DNA of 60,000 nucleotides from Cryptomeria japonica. Taxonomy: Eukaryota > Streptophyta > Pinopsida > Cupressales > Cupressaceae. The DNA lies in assembly GCF_030272615.1 (NCBI RefSeq), contig NC_081410.1:571103152-571163151 (forward strand). The letters are read 5' to 3'. Shown here piece by piece: positions 44,408 through 54,161 of the stretch; the first letter of the stretch is position 1; every line of letters starts with the position of its first letter. The position numbers and the translations under genes were made by a program. Below the pieces are notes generated by a model. It was not told the DNA's origin, searched no databases, and worked only from the letters and a program-made list of their open reading frames with translations.

Positions 44408-44881
44408 CTAGTCTAGCATGTCATCCACCCCCCGATCTTGCTGATCAATATTTCGGGAAGGCAGGGAACACGCTAGAGGAGGAACATCCAACACAGCAGA
44501 TGGAGCTATCGCAAGATCCAAACAAGGGCTATGTTCATGTTCCAATCCACGTTGTTCTTGTCTAGGAGCTAGGTTAAGTGCTTTAGAAAATTCGTTAGAT
44601 AAATGGTTATCAATATCAACATATTCATATTCACTATCAGAAGCAAGAGAAGTAACATTTTCATCTATATCATCATCAAGATTTATAGAAATAGGATCTT
44701 TAACTCGCACAGGATCAAAACCATCATGCATCTTATGCTTAGGAGATTTTGGCTCAATTTTTGGATGAGGAGAAAATGGAATAATACTAGCTGAAGGTGT
44801 TTTTGGGGATTGCAATGTTTGAGAAGCAGCTGCACGAGCTCTAAGACGACGCTTTTGTTAGCGTTCACACGCAGAATGATT
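44408..44881 (-). pseudogene. NA2 ORF C-terminal extension beyond two stops
   Basis: It is in the same frame as the 955-aa ORF. After TGA (44882-44884) and a TAA a few codons further on, the frame continues to 44,408. It begins with a basic run (QKRRLRARAAASQ), followed by Pro/Ser-rich and then strongly acidic sequence (NLDDDIDENVTSLASDSEYEYVDID). The stops sit where Arg (CGA) and Gln (CAA) codons would be one transition away, so the original protein was probably about 1,113 residues. The role of this tail is unknown. Confidence 0.65.
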
Positions 44882-47749
44882 TCATCTAGTCTTAGTAGGA
44901 AGTTGAGAAGATTGAGGAGGAGGAATGTTCTCATCCTTATCGCTTGGGTGTTTAGGTTGTGGTCTCTTCGGATGGGTAATAGGAGAAGAGGAAGGTCTCT
45001 TCTCTTTATACGAGGAAGGAGGAGGAACTGCTCCATATAAAGGAGGAATATTTGGTTTAGGAAGGAGACCAAGTCCATCATGATGAGGAGGTATAGGTCT
45101 ACTTTTAGAAAGTTTATTAGACATAGACATAGTCACATCCATAGGAATGGGTTGGGAATCTTCTTGAGAAAAGACATTAGTTTTATCTTTCAAAGGAAGA
45201 ACTTCCTTCTCAAGAATGATAGGAATATCAAGTTTGGGTGTTCGAGGTTCACTTAGAGATAGGATCATATCTTTTTTCCACTTTTGATAAGAATTGAAAA
45301 GATGATCACTTCGCGGTGGAAGAGATTGGAATTGTTTAGGCCAAAAATAATCAATAGGAACACTAGAAGTTATTTCAACTGGTTTAAAGAGACTATGATT
45401 GACAGTAACAACTTCACCATTATGGGGAAATTTCAAACACTTGTGAATAGGAGAAGCAATAGCTTTCATGGAAGATAGCCAAGGATAGCCTAGCTTCACA
45501 CGAAATTGTTCGGATGATGGAATAATTGCAAAGCTCACATCAAGGGATTTGTTATGGGCCTCAATAGGTAATGTAATAGAACCAATTGCAGGAGAAGAAA
45601 ATGCATCAAATAATTTCACAACCACATTTGTTTTGTCATAGATCACTTGATTCAATTGCAAAGTAAAAAGAAATTCTTCAGTAATAACATTAACCATGCA
45701 AGAAGGATCAATAAGCACTCCACGGCAAGGTGTATTCTTGACTTTTGCAACTATATATAAAGGACCATCAAGTGCCCTGATAGTTTCACTAGAATCAAAT
45801 GTGATGGAAGGTTCTTTAGGGATTTTTTTATGTTCTACAAAGTTAATCACATTCGGAGTCATAGACACAAGACCATCAGGTGAGAAAGAGGAATCATTAG
45901 TCTCAATCACATTAGAGGTATGAGAAGATAATGGATCAGTAAAAATCTTAAGATTTTGGTTAGGAAGAGCTACAGATGTGTTGCCTTTATCATTCACACC
46001 TGAAATAGAGATAGTATTATTATCAATCAAATCTTGAATTTTACCCTTTAAAGAAAAACATTTTTCAGTATCATGCCCAGGTTGACGATGAAATTGACAA
46101 AAAGATTTGTTATCAAAATAGGGTGAATTAACCTTTTCAGGATCTATTTTCTTTATAGGAGGGAGAGTAAGCACATTTTGTTCCAATAACTTATTCATAA
46201 TACTATGCAATGATTCATTCAAAGAAGTAAACTCTCTTTCTTTCTTGAAAAACTTAAAAATAGGAGGCACACCTGATGCTGCATTCACATTGTTGTTGAT
46301 GATGTTTTCATTGAACTTAACGAACCCTCTATTTGGTTTAAACTTCCCAAATGATTGTTGACTACTATCACCCTTATCACTAAGAGCCATAGGATTTGCT
46401 TGTTCCATTTGACTCATAGTCAGTTGATAATTGTGAAGAGTTGCACACAACTGTTGGAAAAAAGTAAACTCAGAAAATAGAAGTTTTTCTCTAATATCTT
46501 TTTGTAAATTAGAAATAAAGATTCTTTGAATATCATTGTCAGGTACTGGAAAAGAAATTTGAGCACACAAATGCTTATATCTACCAATGAAATCAGTCAC
46601 TTTTTCTTTAACACCTTGTTTACAATGCATTAAATCAATCAAAGTAACTTTAGGACTTATATTGTTTTGAAATTGTTGAATAAAAGCATTTGCAAGTTGT
46701 TGGAAAGAAGTAATAGAATAGGAAGGCAACGAGCAATACCATTGTAGAGCCTTATCTCTTAATGTTCTAGTAAACAGTTTTGCAAGCAACCTTTGGTCAT
46801 GAGCAAAATCGGTACATATTGTTTGAAAGGTCTTAACATGTGTTAGAGGATCACCTTTACCATTATAAAGCTCCAACTGTGGGATTTCAACATGCTTAGG
46901 GGGGATAGCTCGAACAATGTCAAGAGAAAGTGGGCTTGCAACATCAAATGTGGGCACACTAAACTTAGATTGATTCATAGAGGCAATTTGTTGCTGTAAA
47001 GAAGAGACAGTTTGCGCAAGATTTTTAATGGTCACATCAGTCGAAGAGTTCATATTAGATGTGTTAGATTGTGATGGAGGTATTATGTTATTGAAAGAAG
47101 GTATTGATTGAGAGTAAGGTGGCGGGACACTATGATAGTTAGTCATAGGAGATGATTTGAAAAAAGGAGCACTACAAGGAGGAATGGAATGGTTGAATGA
47201 ATTGCCCCCTTGCGTCATGTTCATTTGTGGAGATGTAATAGGGACACTCATTGAAGGAATGAATGAAGAAGTCAGATTGAATGAAGGAAGAGGGTTTATT
47301 GAAGAGGAAGGATTGCCCCCATGACTGGTGATCATAGGTGGAATGTTTTGTATTGAAGTAGTCATTATGTTTGATGTAAAAGTAGGTATACTAGCAATAG
47401 AAGTTGTCAAAGGGATAGAATGATTGACTTGAGTAGGAGGTTGTGTATAACCTAAAGTTTCGGCACAACTCTTCATAGGCATCACATTCGAGTCCACGAT
47501 GTGTGCAATACTATGCAAAATATCAATTCCATTCTTATCACTTTGAACCATACATTTTAGACCCTCAATTAATGAAAGAGCTTGACTATCGGGGTATTCT
47601 TGAGACATCCATTGCTGAAAATCATCAAATTGGTTATCCAATTTCGAAAGTTGTTCTACAGAAACCTCATGGAGAGCTTCTTCATCATTAAGAGGATTAG
47701 AGGAATTACCCGTGTCCTCGTTAAAAAGGCCATTCAAATTAGGTTCCAT
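44882..47749 (-). CDS. NA2 Gag-protease-like protein, 955 aa
   Basis: The frame is intact from ATG 47749. Residues 1 to about 280 are low-complexity Ser/Pro/Asn-rich. The Gag capsid core spans about 290-460 (LELYNGKGDPLTHVKTF, LRDKALQWYCSLP, FIQQFQNN, VTDFIGRYKHLC). A His/Cys motif, CQFHRQPGHDTEKC, lies near 550 and a short LKGKIQDLI follows. A retropepsin-like fold lies at about 675-790, with GVLIDPSCMVNVI where DGGS or DSG is normal and GYPWLSSMKAI near the end. The Asp is kept but the Gly after it is not, so the protease may be weak or inactive. Residues after about 800 are Pro/Ser/Lys-rich. No RT follows. Confidence 0.87.
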   Translation of the reverse strand: MEPNLNGLFNEDTGNSSNPLNDEEALHEVSVEQLSKLDNQFDDFQQWMSQEYPDSQALSLIEGLKCMVQSDKNGIDILHSIAHIVDSNVMPMKSCAETLGYTQPPTQVNHSIPLTTSIASIPTFTSNIMTTSIQNIPPMITSHGGNPSSSINPLPSFNLTSSFIPSMSVPITSPQMNMTQGGNSFNHSIPPCSAPFFKSSPMTNYHSVPPPYSQSIPSFNNIIPPSQSNTSNMNSSTDVTIKNLAQTVSSLQQQIASMNQSKFSVPTFDVASPLSLDIVRAIPPKHVEIPQLELYNGKGDPLTHVKTFQTICTDFAHDQRLLAKLFTRTLRDKALQWYCSLPSYSITSFQQLANAFIQQFQNNISPKVTLIDLMHCKQGVKEKVTDFIGRYKHLCAQISFPVPDNDIQRIFISNLQKDIREKLLFSEFTFFQQLCATLHNYQLTMSQMEQANPMALSDKGDSSQQSFGKFKPNRGFVKFNENIINNNVNAASGVPPIFKFFKKEREFTSLNESLHSIMNKLLEQNVLTLPPIKKIDPEKVNSPYFDNKSFCQFHRQPGHDTEKCFSLKGKIQDLIDNNTISISGVNDKGNTSVALPNQNLKIFTDPLSSHTSNVIETNDSSFSPDGLVSMTPNVINFVEHKKIPKEPSITFDSSETIRALDGPLYIVAKVKNTPCRGVLIDPSCMVNVITEEFLFTLQLNQVIYDKTNVVVKLFDAFSSPAIGSITLPIEAHNKSLDVSFAIIPSSEQFRVKLGYPWLSSMKAIASPIHKCLKFPHNGEVVTVNHSLFKPVEITSSVPIDYFWPKQFQSLPPRSDHLFNSYQKWKKDMILSLSEPRTPKLDIPIILEKEVLPLKDKTNVFSQEDSQPIPMDVTMSMSNKLSKSRPIPPHHDGLGLLPKPNIPPLYGAVPPPSSYKEKRPSSSPITHPKRPQPKHPSDKDENIPPPQSSQLPTKTR

Positions 47750-48130
47750 CTCCTCGGTAATTAAACCTTGGAAAGACTTAATTCTAAGGCTTCGTCTAAT
47801 GGGAATAGTGTAAGTAGGGCTTATTGTTGTAAAACTTATGCACTAGAGAGAGAGAAGATTTTGAATTTTGAAAATAAAGTTGGCAAAATTGAACAATGAG
47901 ATAATGATTATCCAATTTGAACTTTGTGAAAGAAGAGGGAAACACAACTTCCAAGAAAGGTAGGCACAATTGAAAAATTAGGGCCAAGCGGGGTATCTCT
48001 TAATTTTAATTGTTATCTTGAAAATTGAAATCTTGAATTTTGAATTTATTTTCAAATTTAGAGATAGAAAATTTCAATAAAATTAGCCAATCTCCTAGAT
48101 TTAAGCTGTTAAATGCAATCATGACAATCT

Positions 48131-48212
48131 CCCGAAATTTCAAAAAAAATGTCAGGGACCGTGGCGAACGGAGTGCACACGGTCCTCGCAACTTTTTTTG
48201 AAATTTTCAGGG
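48131..48212. repeat. Recurrent hairpin (NA2 leader copy 1)
   Basis: The left arm runs cccgaaatttc ... gtcagggacc and the right arm ggtcctcgcaac ... gaaattttcaggg, around gtggcgaacggagtgcacac. It is homologous to the NA1 LTR hairpin. Confidence 0.8.
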
Positions 48213-48753
48213 ATGAAAGTTATGATGATTTTAAAGTTAATCTGAAAAAATTGAGTGATTTTACGATCTGTAGATAGGCCAAATTAAAGTTGCAATCTCA
48301 AAATTGAACCCTACCAAGATTGTTGAAAAATGCAAAATTTGAATTTTGAAAAAGAGAGGGAAACTGAAATTTTGAATTTTATGATTTTAGAGGGAATACT
48401 AAAAGCAATGCAAGCTTTGAAATTTAAAAGTTGACTCAATTTCATGCAAAATTCAATTTTGAAAGTGGAAATCAAAGTTGTTGCAATCAAACACTTAATT
48501 TCAAAAGTCACAAATTGCAAAAATTTGAATAAAGCACTGAAACTTTGAATGAATGCCAACACACTTTTCAGATTTAGGACAGTAAGAAACACAATTTTGA
48601 CACAAAATTTCAATTTCAACAATTTTTGAATGATTAGAAGCCTTAATCCAAACAATCACTAGACCAACTTTGACTTTAATTTTGAAAGTGTTAGAATTGA
48701 TGAAATTAGCCAAGATTCTGGATTGTAGCAGAAAAATACAGTAAGATCTAGCT

Positions 48754-48837
48754 CCCAAAATTTCAGAAAAAATGTCGAGGACAATGGCGCTTGGGGTGCA
48801 CATGGTCCTCGCAACTTTTTTTCAAAATTTTTCAGGG
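48754..48837. repeat. Recurrent hairpin (NA2 leader copy 2)
   Basis: The left arm runs cccaaaatttcag ... gtcgaggac and the right arm ggtcctcgcaac ... aaatttttcaggg, around aatggcgcttggggtgcaca. It is a direct repeat of copy 1, 623 bp away. Confidence 0.8.
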
Positions 48838-49192
48838 ATGAAAGATATTATGATTTTGTTGCGGAATCCAAAGTTACAACCGATTTGGAGGTGTTTTGAT
48901 CAGTGAAATCATCGGTCAAAGGTTGAATCAAGAGGGTTTAAAAATTAGGGTTTTGACACTTAACCACTTAACTTTTAGAATTAAAGCACAAATATGAATT
49001 GACAATTTGCAATAGAAGGGTAGATCTGAAACAAGCATTAACAATTAAATATTTCACAAGCTCAATTACTAAAAAGAAAATTTAGGGTTTTTATGCAATT
49101 AACCTCTAAAATTTGCAAAAGATCAAACATGGAAATGTAATGAAGGAAGCAAAAATTTTCAGATCTAACCAGGAATAATCAGAATTAGGATG

Positions 49193-49210
49193 TTCACGTC
49201 GGGTTCACCA
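49193..49210 (-). promoter_or_regulatory. Primer binding site of NA2 (tRNA-Trp type)
   Basis: Plus-strand ttcacgtcgggttcacca reads tggtgaacccgacgtgaa on the minus strand, 3 nt inside the 5' LTR. It is identical to the first 18 bases of the NA1 site. Confidence 0.85.
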
Positions 49211-49213
49211 AAA

Positions 49214-50419
49214 TGTAAAGCGGAAAAATCGAACCCTAGGTATTCCCCCACTCCAAGGAGAGAGAAAGGAGGTCACTAGGGTTGATGGTTTTCACTTAGG
49301 AGAGACTTTACATTCAAAAGAGGGGTTGAAACTCACAAGATCCAATCCCACACAATGCAAGATTGGATTCTAAATGAGTTTCAAGGGTTGAGACAGCAAG
49401 AATACCCTCTTTTGTAAAGAATGTAGATAGAAGGATTGAACTAGGAGTATATGTAAAAGTAGGAAAGATTCTCTTGTAGACGGAGATAGAGACACGAGAT
49501 GAAGCTATGGACCTGAAATTAGCAGTAAAATGTCAAGACGATGTTGTCCTGCAAGTTTGAGTGAAATTTGACGGGATGATGGCGCCCAGAGTGCACACAG
49601 TCCTCCGAAAAATCCGTGAAATGAAGGGGGATTTGTTCGTCTCTGCACAAGGATTCTAGATTTTCAATTACAGCCACGCACCTGCAACCTACACACAGAA
49701 AAGAGAGGATGATTGGGGGGTTAAGGATTAAGGGTTTGCCTTCAGGTCAAACCCCGGTTTTGGAATTAACCAAGAAATGAGAATGTTGTAAATGTAAATG
49801 TTTGTAATGTAATCAAGTACTGATACCTTGTTGTAAGAATGTTTGTATTCTTACATGCGAAGGTGTAATGATGTTGTATGTTATATGTTGTGTGTTGTAG
49901 GTGATCTCCTCTCCAATGGTTGAATCCTTGTCTTGAATGCAACACCTAGCCTTGAATGGAGACCTAGAATGCTCAATTGCTTGAAGGAATGCTTGAATGC
50001 TTGAATGTTTGAATGTTTGAATGTTTGCCTATCGCTTTCGCCTCTTGCACACATATGTTTTTCCTTCCTTTTCTGGGAGGGGAAATGTAGTTTATATACT
50101 TGTCAATTAGGGTTAAGAGACTAATTTTTCTGACCTTAGGCCGACCTAGGAACATTATTTTCCAAATTGCAAACTTGAAGACCCGATGCCCAACAAGAGA
50201 CCGGGCCCAAAATAGGGCTAGGGACCAGGGCGCTGGGCGCCATGGTCCCACCTCCTGGGATAGTAGGGTGCAAGGAGGATTAGGCCAAGGTGTAGAAAGA
50301 TGCAGTTTTTGATGTCGTAAACAGGTTTCGGGGTCTTCATTCATATTCAACATTGCGCCGCCATCGTGAAGACCCAAATGCAGTTGAAATTGCAAGTGTC
50401 ACAATTTTACAACGCTACA
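49214..50419 (-). repeat. 5' LTR of NA2 (right copy)
   Basis: In plus orientation it runs tgtaaagcgg ... caacgctaca. A TATA-like tatataaa (minus) is at 50,091-50,098. A weak hairpin core is at 49,573-49,604 and a GC-rich gggaccagggcgctgggcgc unit at 50,221-50,240. Many differences from the left copy are C/T or G/A. Confidence 0.94.
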
Positions 50420-50424
50420 GAAAT

Positions 50425-51103
50425 CATTCCTATAGAGATGATATGTGTTGTCGGTCCCGAGTCCTAGTTATATGGTTCCATCTTCACATACCTTCATGAC
50501 AATACCCTACCTCCTGATTTATCCAATAACTAATGTCGCACTTTCATTCGCCAATCTTCTCGATATGTCATTTTAGCTAATATCCTATACCGGTGAGGTC
50601 TAGATGGTACTCTTCTTAGATGTTTAGAAAGTGATGAAACTCAGATTGCATTACGTGAAGTACATGAAGGGATATGTGTTCCACATGCTAGTGGTCCTAC
50701 CTTAGCCAAGAAACTCATTAGGACTGGATATTACTGGCCCAATATGGAAAAAGACTCATATTAGTTTGTCAAGAAATGTAAGCAATGTCAAATTCATGGA
50801 GACCTCATCCATGCGCCAGCACAAGAACTTCAACCAATTGCATCTCCTTAGCCCTTTTGTCAGTGGGGACTCAATCTCATAGGCAAGATTCAGCCCCCTT
50901 CTTCCAATGGTCATAAATTCATTATCACTACCATAGAGTATTTCACAAAATGGATTGAAGTTGTGCCTCTTACACAAGTCACTAGAAAATAGATTGCTAC
51001 ATTCATCCTTAACTATATCATTTGCCGATATACTATTCCTGTTTCCATTATCACTGATAATGGGCGTCCCTTCAAAAATCAGTATGTTCGTGAACTTTGT
51101 GAC
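50425..51103 (+). pseudogene. Gypsy B integrase, N-terminal and core part
   Basis: The frame resumes after the NA2 target duplication. It contains the zinc-binding region (EVHEGICVPHASGPTLAKKL and YYWPNMEKD, then FVKKCKQCQIHGD near 50,770). The catalytic core has WGLNLIGKIQPPS and FTKWIEVVPL, then VSIITDNGRPFKNQYV (catalytic Asp) at about 51,044. About six stops occur. The frame is cut by Copia C at 51,103 and the last five bases, gtgac, are its target duplication. Confidence 0.9.
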
Positions 51104-51764
51104 TGTTAAATTCTGTGAGAAGCAAGAATCGAGCCAGGATCTGATGTCGGTCATAGATCACATGCAACTCCAAGCAACGGATGATCGAAGATCAAAATAG
51201 CTGAATGAAGATAGATTTGATATGAGAGAAAAATAGAGATAAAGAAGAGAATTTAGAGAAGACTCTCACCGAGCTATCACTTAACTAGTGAAGGTGAGAG
51301 TATATTGCTTATTATATAGAAAAATAATAGCATATACAACCAAGAGGTGCATTAACTCCCACCTCCATAAAAAGTGGGAGGTTTTACCTACTACCCCATA
51401 AAAGGTGGGAGGTTTTCACCTACTTGGTAAATGTCAAAATATGTGGCATAACCTCCTTACATGAAAACAAAAAAGGAGTTATAAGAGGTGGCACATAAGG
51501 CCAAAAGAGGGTGAGAAACCCAACTACCCCATAACCCACTTAGGAAATGACAAAATAGTGGTTATGAGAGGTGGCACAACAAGCCAAAAGAGGGTGTGTA
51601 ACTCAACTACCCATGTGAGGTGGAGAGTTACACATGTAGCTAATGTATTCCGCCACGTGTCCTCATATTAACCACACCTAATAACCTAAGCAAGCTTAAT
51701 AATATATGTGTAGGAAAAATAAATACCCCCTAACATAAGGAAAATAAAAAAACCTACACTAACA
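51104..51764 (-). repeat. 3' LTR of Copia C (left copy)
   Basis: In plus orientation it runs tgttaaattctgtgagaagc to acactaaca. It contains an internal tandem repeat with an 83-bp period (gaggtggcaca ... gccaaaagagggtg at 51,485 and 51,568) and two gtgggaggttt units with a nearby ctcccac complement. Confidence 0.95.
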
Positions 51765-51775
51765 CCCCCCCTTAA
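51765..51775 (-). promoter_or_regulatory. Polypurine tract of Copia C
   Basis: Plus-strand ccccccctta next to the LTR reads taaggggggg on the minus strand. Confidence 0.8.
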
Positions 51776-51920
51776 GCGTAGCTTAGGTGGGTGAAAAGAT
51801 GGGTCCTGACAAATGAGGCCATGTTAGGTACCCATGTACATAAATATCCCCCCCAAAAGAAGAAGCCCCCCATAAGAGGAATAGACCCCCCCTAAATAGA
51901 GAGAGAGAAAGAATGAAGGA

Positions 51921-53072
51921 CTAAGAAGCCCCTCCTGAAGTAGACACCTTTTGCATCCCAAGTAAAGATCGCAAATGAAGGAACTTGCTTTTGGTGAAAG
52001 GTTTGGTGAAGATGTCCGCAGTTTTCTCTGATGTAGAACAATACTTAAGATCAATGATGCCTTCCTGAATGAGCTCCTGAATATAGTGCATATGTATCTC
52101 AATGTGTTTCATCCTCTGATGATGAATTGGATTTCTTGAGATCTGTATAGCACTCTGATTATCACAAAAGATGATGGTAGGCTTTCTAACTGGAATACCA
52201 AACTCAGTAAGAATATTTTGAAGCCAAATAGCCTCAGTGGTGGCATTGACTGCCCCTCGATACTCAGCCTCTATCGATGAAAGAGAAATTGCAGATTGCT
52301 TCTTGCTTGACCAACAAACTGGACCAGAACCAAGTGAGAAGCAATACCCAGAAGTAGACTTGCGATCCTGAGAATCACCTGCCCAATCTGAATCTGTATA
52401 TCCTACCAAGTCAATATCCACACCTACTACATACTGAATTCCATAATTGTGAGTACCCTGAATGTAGTGGAGGATCCGCTTAGCTGCTTTCCAATGCAAC
52501 TCATGTGGCTCCTGCATGAATCTAGAGACCATGCCCACATCATAAGAAATGTCGGGTCTCGTATGAGTCAAATAAATGAGGTTTCCAACAAGCTGTCGAT
52601 ATAAAGTGCCATCAACCAAGGGTGAAGAGCACTTAGCCTCAAGTTTGACTCCTGACAAAAATGGAGTAGGTGCAAGCTTACAATCAGCCATGTGAAATCT
52701 AGAGAGCATATCAAGTGCATACTTGGGTTGTCTAAGGAAGATTCCTGAAGATGATTGAGTGATCTCAATTCCCAAGAAGTAATGTAGAAGACCCAAGTCT
52801 GACATCAAAAATCTATCATGTAGAGCAATTTTCACTGCTTTGATGGTGGATGAGTGACTCCCTATGAGTAACAAGTCATCAACATAGAGAACCAAAAATG
52901 TGAGAGTTTCATCCTATTGCAGAATGTATACGTTCTGATTAGAATGGCACTGAGTGAAACCAACTGTCAGAAGGAATGAGTCCATCTTGGCATACCAAGC
53001 TCGAGGAGCCTGTTTGAGGCCATAGAGAGACTTTCGAAGTCGACACACAAGTGAAGGATCCTGAACAAACCC
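51921..53072 (-). pseudogene. Copia C RT C-terminal half and RNase H
   Basis: The frame continues after the TAG at 53073 with LYGLKQAPRAWYAKMDSF-like RT sequence. A second TAG at 52914-52916 (Gln expected or similar) precedes VLYVDDLLLIGSHSS, the catalytic motif, which is intact. RT palm and thumb follow with DLGLLHYFLGIEI and YRQLVGNLIYLTHTRPDI. RNase H has GYTDSDWAGDSQDRKSTSGY, SSIEAEYRGAV and CDNQSAIQISRNP. The terminal HIEIHMHYIQELI and ADIFTKPF are present. It ends in a stop at 51921-51923. Confidence 0.92.
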
Positions 53073-53075
53073 CTA

Positions 53076-54158
53076 TGGTTGCTCCATGTAGATTTCCTCC
53101 TGAAGGTCACCATGAAGAAATGCACTCTTCAAATCCATCTGATGAACTTCCCAACGATGGGCTACAGCTATAGCAAGAACAAGTCGGATGGAATTCATCT
53201 TAGCAACTGGAGCAAAAGTCTCAGAGTAATCAACCCCTGGAACTTGGGAAAAACCTTTTGCTACCAAGCGAGCCTTATACTTATCAACCAGCCCATCCAC
53301 TGCAAATTTTGTTTGATAGATCCACTTGCATCGAACAAGTTTCCTTCCCTTAGGAAGAGGAACTAAATCCCATGTGTGATTCCTTTCCAAGGAATTGAAC
53401 TCTTCTTGCATTGCAGCATCCCACTCAGGAACACCTGAAGCTTCTCGAAAGGACTGTGGATCAGAAGCTAAAGCAATGAAGAGATGTGGAGCTTGCTGAA
53501 ATTGTGACCTTGTTCTTCTAGTATCTAATGGATCACCAAGCCAATCTCCTGCTGACTCAAATGTTTGTCGAGCCCAAAGAGGCACTGAGGCTGGAGAGTC
53601 TGGGGGAGAATCATCAACCTCTGAATGATGACTATGAGAGGAATGTAAATCCTCATCATCACTATCACCATCTGAAGTAGAGGAAGAAGACTCCTCATCA
53701 AGATTAGGAGGTCTAAGATCCACTGAAGAACTGTCATCATAATGCAATCTCTCCAATGTGATAGTGGATGGAGAAGTGGTATGAGAAGAACTAGAAGAAC
53801 TCTCCTCAAAATGAACACTCCTCTCAATGAACAACTCATGAGTAGTGGGATGGAGAAGCCTATACCCTTCGACATCATCTAGATATCCAACAAATATGCA
53901 AGGCTTACTCTGTGGATCCATAGCCTTGCATTTTTCAGCTGGAATGTGGGCCCATGCAAGAGAACCAAACACTCTAAAGTGTTTAACTATGGGTTTTTGA
54001 CCAGTCCAAGCTTGAAAGGGAGTTACCCCCTTCACAGCTTTATGAGGAACTCGGTTCTGGATGTAACACGCACAATTGATGGCCTCTGCCCAATACTGAG
54101 GTGCCAAAGACTTGGAGTGAATCATACAATTAGCCATCTCCTTCAAGAACCTATTCTT
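53076..54158 (-). pseudogene. Copia C integrase C-terminus and RT N-terminal half
   Basis: It begins after TGA 54159-54161, which replaces the Arg expected in AERKNR. It carries the end of the integrase (WAEAINCACYIQNRVPHKAV, PFQAWTGQKP, CIFVGYLDD). An acidic Ser-rich linker follows. RT then starts with NHTWDLVPLPKGRKLV, KARLVAKGFSQVPGVDY and HQMDLKSAFLHGDLQEEI. It ends at TAG 53073-53075, where EQPQGF or EQPEGF is expected. Confidence 0.92.
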
Positions 54159-54161
54159 TCA

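Larger units (their letters stand above)
47750..49192 (-). other. NA2 5' leader with duplicated hairpin segment
   Basis: This is the untranslated region between the primer site and the Gag ATG. It is AT-rich and contains two copies of a segment of about 85 bp (48,131-48,212 and 48,754-48,837), each a hairpin listed separately. Confidence 0.7.
42451..50419 (-). mobile_element. NA2: LTR retrotransposon with gag-protease ORF only
   Basis: It lies on the minus strand. The LTRs are at 49,214-50,419 (5') and 42,451-43,655 (3'), about 1,205 bp each, with TSD gaaat at 42,446-42,450 and 50,420-50,424. A tRNA-Trp-type primer site is at 49,193-49,210 and a polypurine tract at 43,656-43,671. The internal 5.6 kb has a 955-aa Gag-protease-like ORF with a broken extension, and no RT, RNase H or integrase. 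The LTRs differ at about 5% by hand count over 530 bp. It should rely on enzymes supplied in trans. Confidence 0.93.

Noticed and set aside
27010-50419. NA1 and NA2 as two copies of one family
   Set aside because: They share primer site, polypurine tract, LTR starts and motifs, but the LTR bodies and the ORFs differ. They are related families rather than copies.
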